In this document: one piece after another, positions 1-7,729 of the stretch
How the letters are laid out: each line of letters opens with the position of its first letter
Position numbering within the stretch: the stretch's first letter is position 1
DNA from: Heterostelium multicystogenum
Taxonomy: Eukaryota > Evosea > Eumycetozoa > Acytosteliales > Acytosteliaceae
NCBI GenBank assembly: GCA_003667245.1
Contig: RCNN01000409.1
Span: 1 to 18,950 of the forward strand
Length of the DNA stretch: 18,950 nucleotides
Direction of reading: 5' to 3'
Program-made: the position numbers and the translations under genes
The notes under the pieces: model-generated
What the model was told of the DNA's origin: nothing
The model's database searches: none
The model's input: only the letters and a program-made list of their open reading frames with translations

Positions 1-608
1 TGCAAGCAATTCATCGATTTTCATTTTCTTTGCCAAGTAGATATCTCGTCAACAAAGAGAGATTATATATAATTATAATAATAATAATATGATAATAAAA
101 TATAAATAAACAAGATTGATTGTATTTTTTGATGTTTTTTAAATTACCCTCAAAATGCCAAATTAAAAAATGGAAGACTTTCATTGATAATTGATTCAAA
201 GCTGAATTCTTAATTTTTTCAAATTAATTTTTTAAGTGAATCTTTTTTTTTTGTTTTTTTGTTTTTTGGGGATGGTAAACTCGAGTTGGTATGTGTGTTG
301 CACAATTATGGACGATCTGACCATCTCTGATGAGTAATTGGCTAAAACTAAGCTAGCATAGCAAAACAACAAATCAATCACATTAAAAGTGCTAAGTGTT
401 TTGTGTGAATCATGGCAACGATCTGATCCATTCACCCATCCAAGTTGGAATAAAATCGATTAGAATAGGAAATGAAAAGATATAATTTTTGTTATTAAAA
501 TTCATTTTTTATGGAACACTAAACCACGCAATAAGAAATTTGGTTTATCAGCAAATTGGTGGTTGTTTGATACTTTTATTTTGATCACATATAACTATCT
601 ATAAATTA
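1..608. other. AT-rich stretch without a supported gene
   Basis: I see no supported gene here. Minus-strand open frames at 11-199 and 232-435 have low-complexity or unfamiliar composition and no recognisable domain, and no splice sites join them to anything. The part from about 270 to 430 is less AT-rich than its surroundings and could be a UTR or part of a neighbouring gene outside the window. The last bases before 609 are the leader of the CAP gene. Confidence 0.5.
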
Positions 609-1135
609 ATGTATACTGCCGCAGCACCAAGCTTTGAAGAGATAGGAAAGCAAACATTGGAGTTGACCAATGTAGAGAGAAGAGCCAAGGGCTTGAAAGA
701 TCTCCAATGGGACGTTGAGTTGTATAAGATTGCTGAGAGCCACTCAAAACAGATGGCAGATGGCTCTGTGCCCTTTGGTCATCAAGGAATTAATGATCGA
801 TTCAAGAAGATACCTTTTCCAACCACTGTCAACACTGAAAACGTAGCATACCACAACGACAGAAGAGCACCTGCCAATGTGAGTACAATAGTTACAATGC
901 TTTGGTTCTATGACTTCAAGCACTAACCCCGAGAATCATTACTCTATCTATCGATCTATCTGCTGGGTTTGGTTGCAACATACAGATGGCCATTAAAATT
1001 TGGATGAACACCGAAGGCAATTTGAGGAATATGCTGGGAGCTCCATATACACACGCAGGTGTAGGTGTAGCTAGAAGTAAGAATGGCGAATACTATTTTA
1101 CTCAATTGATTAGCAGCAAGAGCTCTAGTAGTTGA
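609..1135 (+). CDS. CAP/SCP-domain protein (YkwD/PR-1-like), two exons
   Basis: Exons 609-878 and 986-1135, joined in phase 0 across a 107-base intron (GTGAGT donor, ACATACAG acceptor), encode about 139 residues. Visible CAP-family signatures are the helix AESHSKQMADGS (His45), FGHQGINDRF, TENVAY (Glu77) and, in exon 2, IWMNTEGNLRNML followed by YTHAGVGVA and YYFTQL. This order matches compact bacterial/plant-like CAP domains (YkwD, PR-1), and the length is close to a bare domain. CAP proteins are usually secreted and bind lipids or other small ligands. Here the first residues are not a convincing signal peptide, and an in-frame stop lies upstream (582-584), so the protein may be cytosolic like GAPR-1 or lack an unseen upstream exon. 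The usual GHR of the WM-GHR-N motif reads GNLR. The family call is firm; the role is unknown. Confidence 0.85.
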
Positions 1136-2017
1136 GTTGTCAAACCATACTCATATTCAAAGATTGATCATATTAATATGGTCTAATTGTCAATCGATTG
1201 AACATTAAAAAAACAAAGAAATGTATATTAGAATAATTAATTAATCACTATTACTCCAAAGTTGAACCAACTTGAAAAAATTTCCAAATCAAGAACCAAA
1301 TAAATCATATCTTATACTATTTGTTATAGATTGCCTATGTGATACTTGCAGCATTCAAAGCATTTTTATTATCGTAGTTCTTAAATGTCCAAGACAAGTT
1401 AATCAACACACACACCCACATATTCAGACCATTCGGAACAATTTGTTGTATTAAAAAAAAAAGCAAAAAACAATGTTTTGAATATTACCTTGTTGTTTTT
1501 TAATAATATTGTTATCATTAATAAGATGTTGATCAGTCAGTCAGTCAGTTACCCACTACAACAGCACTAATTTCAACCACCCCTAATCATCTACTACGAC
1601 CTGAGTTTAAAATAATACACACATAATATAAATATATATATATATATCTGTATATTTATTATTAGTATACTAAATAGATAGATAGATAATAATATAGATT
1701 CTTACCAACCATCCTCTTTACCATCTAAATCATATTACGAGAGATAGGAGGAACATCAATCAATTAAATTATCATAATAATAATAGTATATCTTATCTAT
1801 CTATTTATTTATTAGTACATTTATTTGTCAAAAATTAATTATATTTAATGATCTAGATAAGATTATTAAATATTTAATAATATTGATAAATTTATAAATA
1901 TAAATTAATTAATTCAAATAGAATTTATATATCTATCATTATTATTAGTATTAGGATTATCAAATTGGACACAAGTTGTTGTTGTAGTGAAAACTCAAGT
2001 AAGTCCGACGATCAGCA
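1136..2017. other. AT-rich intergenic stretch with microsatellites
   Basis: No gene is supported here. The open frame at 1272-1454 does not start with ATG and resembles nothing I know. The stretch holds a TCAG/CAGT repeat near 1535-1550, an (AT)n tract at about 1632-1647 and a GATA tetranucleotide run at about 1675-1688, then very AT-rich DNA leading to the receptor gene. The last 50 bases or so are less AT-rich and are probably its 5' leader. Confidence 0.6.
1632..1647. repeat. (AT)n microsatellite
   Basis: An uninterrupted alternating AT tract, followed within 50 bases by a GATA run. Both are typical of dictyostelid spacers. Confidence 0.85.
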
Positions 2018-3233
2018 ATGTCATCATTACCGTTTATACCTGGTGAATCCGATTCACTTGATATATTGTTTGTGACGGTGTCTTCTAGTTTCACATTGGT
2101 TGGCTGTTGCTTCATTATATTCAGCTACATCTATTTCAAAGAGCTGCGAGAATTCAATTTGAAGCTGGTATTCATTCTGACGCTCAACGACCTTGTCATA
2201 TCACTTATATTCCTCATAAGCACACATGTCAGTCGGTCGTACTCCGAAAAGGTGCACGAAGTACTGCCGTTTGTATGCAGTGTACCCGATACTTTGTTAC
2301 ATTATTTCTTTATATCTTCATTCTTTTGGAGTGTTGCAATAGCACATACATTATTACAAGGTAAGTAGTTGACTTTGGCCCATGGAGACAATTCGTAGTT
2401 TGCTTAAACTAACACTCCTTACCTACTTAAACCATCATCAATCAATCAATCAATCAGTAATTGCATATAATAATATGAATGTTGAATCTGTATATTATAA
2501 ATTCTATCATATACTTGCTTGGGGAACACCGTTTTTGTTGATATTTGGACTGTTCCTCACGCGATCATTGAGAAAGGCCGATTGTAGTCGCTACGATTCG
2601 TTATATCCACATTTGCTTTTCTTTATCCCTCTGCTGGTCGCACTCCTCTACAATGTGGTGGTGTGCGTCATGGTCACGAGGAAACTCAAGAAAGACTACA
2701 CCCACTATAAAGCACACTCACTGCGCGACACTAGCATTGCATCGGGTATTAACAGCAGCAGCAGCACCATCAGTATGGTGTCGTCGTCTTTCAATGACTT
2801 CATGAAGATTGTTGGCACTCCCAAGATAGTGAGGACATCACTGTTGTTTTTGATATCATTTGCATTCTGCTGGGTATGGTCACTGGTCGTGGTCGTACTC
2901 ATCCTTGCCAATCCACAGGGTTGGCACACTAGCGATATAATGAAATACTTTTTGCGAATCTCCTATATATTCACTCCGCTTCAAGGGTTCTTGAACTCGC
3001 TGATCTACGGACTGCACGAAGATCTCTGGATCAAGATGAAAGAGTCCATGAGAAACAAGTGGAACTACTGGGTTTACCCCAATACCAATCATCGATACAG
3101 CGAAGAATACAATCCAGATCAACTCTCGTTCAACTACGACACCTACTACGAAGAGTATTCAGACATTCACAAGAGTGCCAGCGGTGGTGATATTTTTATA
3201 TTCAACAATGACAATCCAACGTCAATCAACTAA
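2018..3233 (+). CDS. Seven-transmembrane receptor, cAMP-receptor-like (Crl/CAR) family, two exons
   Basis: Exons 2018-2360 and 2458-3233 join in phase 1 over a 97-base intron (GTAAGT donor; acceptor after an ATCA repeat) and give about 372 residues. Seven hydrophobic segments can be placed: about 15-40, 48-69, 83-113, 131-149, 164-187, 238-266 and 275-298. Cys87 at the start of helix 3 and Cys157 in the second outer loop could form the conserved disulphide. Helix 4 begins HILAWGTPF, like the CWGLP of CAR receptors, and helix 7 ends PLQGFLNSLIYG, as in Crl-type receptors. Loop 3 is long and Ser-rich (IASGINSSSSTISMVSSS) and the tail is Tyr/Asp/Asn-rich, both plausible phosphorylation regions. 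It should sit in the plasma membrane and signal through G proteins. The ligand cannot be read from sequence, and the extracellular N-terminus is only about 14 residues. Confidence 0.87.
2438..2456. repeat. ATCA tetranucleotide repeat at a splice acceptor
   Basis: An ATCA repeat forms the 3' end of the receptor intron and runs directly into its acceptor AG (2456-2457). There is no T-rich tract immediately upstream, so the acceptor lies in unusual sequence for this window. Confidence 0.7.
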
Positions 3234-3571
3234 CAGACACTCAACTTCCTGTACATATAGTTCAATACTATTCAAAAATACCCCTTTTTTTTTTTCTTTC
3301 TTTTTTTTTACCCTAGGTTTATAAAGATAAAACTCTTTGTATTCTTCTGATCAGACAAAACAATAAAACCAAAAAAGATAAAATCTGATCAAATCACCCA
3401 ATCTCCTCTGGGGACATTTACATGGTCAAAACTTTTGATCAGTGAAAAAAAAAGGTATAAAGTTATAACTTTATTCAATAATAGCTTATGTATTATATAG
3501 TTATAATATATTATTACTTTATCACCAAAGTGAGTATCATTCATGACAACGACTTGACTTGCTACCATTGA

Positions 3572-3590
3572 TGCTGCTGCTGCTGCTGCT
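3572..3590. repeat. (TGC)6 trinucleotide repeat
   Basis: Six TGC/CTG units lie in a non-coding spacer. Triplet repeats are abundant in dictyostelid genomes. No open frame of useful length spans this one. Confidence 0.85.
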
Positions 3591-3783
3591 TAGTTACTTT
3601 TTGATTGATTCATCGAGACTACTGGACATAAAATCAAAGTTGTTCGGTTCTCTTTAAGACAAGTTAACTCACTCGTTAATAACATCATGACTAGTCGTTG
3701 TCAGTAGTGATCAATTTTTAGATTGGAATCAATTACATGGTGATTACAAATCTCAAGTATATTCAATCAATATCAAAGAGGTA

Positions 3784-3790
3784 TATAAAA
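3784..3790 (+). promoter_or_regulatory. TATA box of the repeat-protein gene
   Basis: TATAAAA lies about 52-58 bases before the ATG at 3842, with AT-rich leader in between. Position and sequence suit a core promoter; the transcription start is not known. Confidence 0.5.
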
Positions 3791-3841
3791 GTAAAGGAAG
3801 ATTATCGGCTACTAAGATACTAATTTAGAATTAATTAATTA

Positions 3842-4516
3842 ATGAACAAGCCAAGTGGGGTAGTGAATATTTCATTATTAGAAATCAAGCAGGTTGTCAA
3901 ACTTTCTGGTAGTACTAGCACAAGGAATGCTATCTATGTTACACATGATAATTACAAAATAAATGAATCACCATCTGCAACAGTATTCAATGGAAGAGTT
4001 TATGTAGCTTACCAGTCATATATTCCAAGTGGACAGCTGGTATTGATTTCATCACCTGATTGTGCCTTTAACACTTGGACCTCTAATACTATTCCAGGTA
4101 TTACAATTGCAGGATCACCAGCAATCGAAGCTTTCAACAACAAACTCTACATTGTATTCCGTAGTCCATCATTAGGAAATGGATATTATTTCATCAGTTC
4201 ATCAGATGCAGTTACATGGACATCACCAGCTCTCATCTCAAACACTCAGGCCAAAGTTGATCTCTCAAACACTCAAGCCAAAGGTGATCCAAGTTTAGCA
4301 GTTGTGGGTACCAAGTTAGTTTTGGCACATCTTCACTCAAGCAATCCAAAGATTAACATTGCTACACTCAATACCTCTGGTGTTTGGACAAATGACCAAG
4401 CTCTTGTTACATCTAATCCATCTCAAGATCCAGGTGTTGGTGCTTTCAATGGAAAAGCTATTGTTGGATTCACATTGCTTTCCAATGTTGATTTGAACTT
4501 TGTCAAAGAACTCTAA
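3842..4516 (+). CDS. Repeat protein, probable beta-propeller (sialidase/BNR-like blades)
   Basis: A single-exon frame of 224 residues with ATG at 3842 and a TATA box upstream. It has no signal peptide and no membrane segment. Four approximate repeats of about 45 residues can be seen, each with a core like SPA..xFNxxLYxxFRS followed by a strand and a Ser-Asp turn. Examples are SATVFNGRVYVAYQS, SPAIEAFNNKLYIVFRS, DPSLAVVGTKLVLAHLHS and DPGVGAFNGKAIVGFTL. SSSDAVTWTSP resembles an Asp-box (BNR) turn. This fits a small beta-propeller or a lectin-like repeat protein as in myxobacterial haemagglutinins, but catalytic sialidase residues are not evident and I do not claim enzyme activity. A 27-base tandem duplication (4236-4289) adds nine residues between blades two and three. 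Fold inference moderate; function unknown. Confidence 0.6.
   Translation: MNKPSGVVNISLLEIKQVVKLSGSTSTRNAIYVTHDNYKINESPSATVFNGRVYVAYQSYIPSGQLVLISSPDCAFNTWTSNTIPGITIAGSPAIEAFNNKLYIVFRSPSLGNGYYFISSSDAVTWTSPALISNTQAKVDLSNTQAKGDPSLAVVGTKLVLAHLHSSNPKINIATLNTSGVWTNDQALVTSNPSQDPGVGAFNGKAIVGFTLLSNVDLNFVKEL
4236..4289 (+). repeat. 27-base in-frame tandem duplication
   Basis: Units 4236-4262 and 4263-4289 differ at two positions and encode LSNTQAKVD-like and LSNTQAKGD-like nonapeptides. They lie between two predicted blades of the repeat protein, where an extra loop would be tolerated. Confidence 0.85.
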
Positions 4517-4892
4517 AAGTCTAAGAGGGTAAAATGAAGCTAAATCAGTAATATATATACAAGCTAGAACAATCCTATTAAAGTAATGAATGGAATATTC
4601 ATTATTATTCACAAATATTTTTTGTAATAAATTAATTTTAGAAATTAGTATCAATTATTTATTTACAGTTGTTCTTCATTGGTGGCAACATCTATTGCAA
4701 CAGCTTATTGACCTAGAAAATCACGTGAGGTATCTCCTTGAGATTAGTTTCATCAAAATTTAGAATGTTAAAATGAAATTTTTCTTGATCGGATTAAATA
4801 TGTATACTGCTTTCATGTGATCCCAAAACCAACTTAGAAAAAAGGTTGGTTCCTATCAGAAGTCCTATAATAAATGTATGTATATTTATTTA
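4517..4892. other. Convergent intergenic stretch
   Basis: This lies between the 3' ends of the repeat-protein gene (+) and the unknown gene (-). An AATAAA signal near 4624 could serve the plus-strand gene. Minus-strand AATAAA-like words just before 4893 could serve the other. No gene is supported, and the minus-strand frame at 4337-4654 is antisense to the repeat gene with no family resemblance. Confidence 0.6.
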
Positions 4893-5554
4893 TTATTTTT
4901 GACTTCTGTTTGGTGTTTGCCCTGTACTCTCACTTGGCTCTGGGTTAATTATAGGACTCTCATTGTTGTTTTCAGGAGTTTGATTTTGATTTACCAATCC
5001 ATGTGCATGTGGCTTCATAGCCTTTACCAAAATAGCAATCGCATTCATCACCTCCATATAATTTCCAAGGTCATCCCTTTCATGAGGTTCAGGAGTATGT
5101 CTGACAATAGCACTGTTAATCCTATCAGTTATATTTAAACTCTACATAAAATTAGTATGTTTTTAGATATTAATAACACTAGAAATAAACTTTTAAGAAT
5201 TGAATAATTTACACTTTGATAAAATTCTTGTAGATCAATATTATTTCCTGGAAGTAGTTGTTGTACATCTTTTAAATGTTGAGGATCATCAAACCTAATT
5301 TTATTAGCTGCCATTTCATTATTTGATTTATTTCTAGCTGATGATGTCGTGGTTGTAGTTGTGGTAGTTGTCGCAATAGAAGAGCTGAAATTTGGTTGTT
5401 GTTTTTCCTGATATTCTTTTAGATTTTCCAGCACTTTGTTATCTGATTGAACTTCATGATTTTCATCTTCACTCATCTTTTTTGATTCACTGGAAATCTC
5501 CCCAGTTATATTTCCATATTTCTTTTTATTATCATTATTATTGCTGGCTGACAT
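4893..5554 (-). CDS. Uncharacterised low-complexity protein, two exons
   Basis: I do not recognise this protein. Exon 1 (5554 down to 5213) and exon 2 (5141 down to 4893) join in phase 0 across a 71-base intron (GTAAAT donor, TATGTAG acceptor) and give about 196 residues ending at TAA 4893-4895. Reading through the intron instead gives a hydrophobic low-complexity tail, so splicing is the better model. Residues 1-60 are Asn/Lys/Glu/Ser-rich and highly charged. A run of nine Thr follows at about 63-71. From about 80 to 165 the sequence looks folded and helical: IRFDDPQHLKDVQQLLPGN, DLQEFYQ, then in exon 2 SLNITDRINSAIVRHTPEPH and NYMEVMNAIAILVKAMKPHA. The C-terminus is Asn/Pro/Ser-rich. There is no signal peptide or membrane helix. 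It is likely a nuclear or cytosolic protein specific to this group. Confidence 0.65.
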
Positions 5555-6491
5555 TTTAAATTAATTGTTTGTTGAAGTCAATATTGTAAAATGTTTTTGG
5601 TTTTTTGCTAAAAATGCAGATAATACGAGCAGGACTGGGATTTTCTTAGTATTATTTATTTTATGATTTATAGTTAGTTTTTTTTTGAAAACAACAACTT
5701 ATTCTTTATCAAATCAATAATGAGTAAATACTCCTAGATTCAATTTGATAGTGTTATTTAGACTCACTTGTGTAACCTCGTTCATCGTTCATTATAATGA
5801 TTGAAACTTAAAATTTTGAGCTATCATAGTATCAGTATCATATGCTGGTTGAACAACACCAAAAAACAACCACACCTGAAATATAATCATATTTAATGAT
5901 CACTAGCAAAGTTACTTCTACATCCTCGTTGTCGTTTGAGTGGTGACACGGAGATTTTATATAATTCCAGGAAATCTGCTAATATAGTGTGTTGAACAAC
6001 AACAAAGTTGTTGACTACAATTTCCAAGAACTGAAAATGGCAGAATCAGAAGATTTGTTCAATCAAAAAAAAAACAAAATGAATGGAATAAAACCAGATT
6101 ATAAAAATTGGGTGTACACTAACGCATGATTGGAGAGTGAAGCTCAAAAGAAGAAAGGTTCTTGTACTAATCGAAATGATTTAAGGTTCTATTAAAAATT
6201 GTCAAAACTTATAGATTAACTTCTGTATTTAAGTATTAATAATTACCCAAAGTTACCTTTTTTTAAAAGTGCACAGTTACTTGAGTAATTACTCAAAGAT
6301 CTATTGGGATGATGAGAGATGAACTAATAACTAGAATGTTGTTTTTTTACAAACTATTTCAAATAACTTTAAAAGTTTCGAAACAGAATAAAAAGACCAT
6401 TTTTTATTGACCCAGGGATGGTATCTTCAAACCAAAATTGATCATTCTACATTATTAATAAAGAAGAAATCACAAAAACTGCAAACATTTA
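5555..6491. other. Intergenic stretch with palindrome and a short open frame
   Basis: No confident gene. It holds the 5' leader of the unknown minus-strand gene, a 30-codon ATG frame at 6037-6129 in good start context (MAESEDLFNQ...), a poly-A tract near 6066, a perfect 16-base palindrome at 6281-6296, and GTTAC/AATTAC words around 6241-6300. The remainder is plain AT-rich DNA. Confidence 0.5.
6281..6296. repeat. 16-base perfect palindrome
   Basis: TTGAGTAATTACTCAA equals its own reverse complement. It sits beside AGTTAC and AATTACCCAAAGTTAC words. AGTTACTT/GAGTAATTACTC word mixtures are common in terminal regions of DNA transposons in other eukaryotes, and a decayed nuclease gene begins about 200 bases downstream. 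A link is inference only. Confidence 0.6.
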
Positions 6492-7519
6492 ATGAATATG
6501 GATACTTTCAATGTTCTACTTCCTTTTAAAGAATATGAGTTACGTAACTTTAGGGCATACTATGGTGTAAGTCCAACCACTGTTGACCGACTCCATGAAA
6601 TGATTCAGAATGTGTTTGGAAAATTAAAGATTGTCAAACTACATGTTGTATGTATACATCTAGTATATATATATATATATATATATTGTACAAAGATTAA
6701 AAAAAAACACATCAAGTATTAATAATATTGAATAGTTCTTACACTACATTAAAACAGGAGTATCAATGGATGTAGTAGCATCCAATTTTGATATTACTTC
6801 TGAACATGTACTGTTTATATTCATGAAGTCTTGAACAAACTATTTCATATCATACCTCCTTTTGTATGTACAAACAATAGTTATCTATTTATAATTATTT
6901 TTTTGTCTAACTTTATGATCTGACTCACCGAAGGACGAATCAATAAGATTCGAAACTCCACCAGCTATATCAAATAATAGAAAGGTCTATTTAATATTAG
7001 ATACTGTACTTATTGAGGTTAATCGACCATCTAATGAAGAGCTCCAACAACTCACATATAATAGTAAGTGTATTCATCAATATAACCATTATTGACTCTT
7101 TTTTTAATTAAATAACTCTCCTCAAAGAAAAGCACAAGAGAAATGGATATAAGTATCAATGTATAGTGACACTAAGTGGGAAATTAATCAAAGTGGACGG
7201 ACCTTTCTATGGATCAGTTGATGATCTTTCTATAGCCAAGAAAACAAACATACAAGATATGTTTGGAGATGAAAAGATATTAGGTGATAAAGCCTATGAT
7301 GGGGAAGACAAGTTTTTAACTCCCTTTAAAAAACGGGATGGCATCACGGAAGAAGAAGAATTATTTAATAGTAGACTCTTAGCTTTAAGATCTGAAATTG
7401 AGAGTTTGTTCAACAAACTTAAAAGCTTTAACCTTATTTCAAAGCCTTTTCGATCGGAGGTTTCTATGCTGGATAAATACATAAGAGTAATACTATTCCT
7501 TATAGAATTTGATCAATAA
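6492..7519 (+). pseudogene. Decayed HARBI1/PIF-Harbinger-like DDE nuclease (transposase-derived)
   Basis: Exon-like pieces run along the strand. 6492-6647 encodes YELRNFRAYYGVSPTTVDRL, an N-terminal helix-turn-helix-like part. About 6758-6863 encodes ASNFDITSEHVLFIFMKS. 6934-7063 encodes VYLILDTVLIEVNRPSNEEL. 7128-7519 encodes YKYQCIVTLSGKLIKVDGPF, GSVDDLSI, ILGDKAYDG and RSEIESLFNKLKSF. Together these match the layout of HARBI1/DDE_Tnp_4 nucleases, with candidate acidic residues in LILD, SVDD and EIES, though the usual DGT after the first Asp reads DTV. Introns are GTATGT at 6648 and 6864 and GTAAGT at 7064. The phase across the first intron does not fit simply, and near 6829-6833 the second piece has a one-base shift. 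The total is short for the family (about 350 residues). No terminal inverted repeats were found. It is probably a relic, or a host gene with sequence errors. Confidence 0.72.
6664..6686. repeat. (TA)n microsatellite in intron
   Basis: An alternating TA tract lies within the presumed first intron of the nuclease-like gene. Confidence 0.85.
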
Positions 7520-7729
7520 AGTATTTACTTTCATTTTAATAAACATATATATGAATATCTAATATTAAAATATTAAAGTAGGAATTCATTGTTTAGGAAT
7601 TAAAAAGATAATATCTAAATTTTTTATTTGATTTGAGATTATTAATATTTTTGGTATTCAAGATACAATAAACTTATATCAGACATGATGTTGATTGATT
7701 GATTGGTTGGTTGATATTTGAAGTGATGT

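Larger units (their letters stand above)
3234..3841. other. Intergenic stretch: receptor 3' end and promoter of the next gene
   Basis: No gene is seen. It holds poly-T runs at 3284-3310, an AATAAA-type signal near 3362, three copies of the palindrome TGATCA within 100 bases (about 3348, 3386 and 3436), the second and third in similar A/T contexts, and a (TGC)6 tract at 3572-3590. A TATAAAA box at 3784-3790, about 55 bases before the ATG at 3842, is a credible core promoter for the repeat-protein gene. Confidence 0.6.

Noticed and set aside
327..425. Box C/D snoRNA-like TGATGAG and CTGA pair
   Set aside because: No complementary terminal stem and no recognisable C'/D' boxes; such short words occur by chance.
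4878..5138. Plus-strand 86-codon frame
   Set aside because: It is antisense to the second exon of the unknown minus-strand gene, which has matching splice sites and phase.
6921..6965. tRNA-like B-box word GATTCGAAACTC followed by CCACCA
   Set aside because: No A box or cloverleaf arms could be formed, and the sequence fits an exon of the nuclease-like gene.
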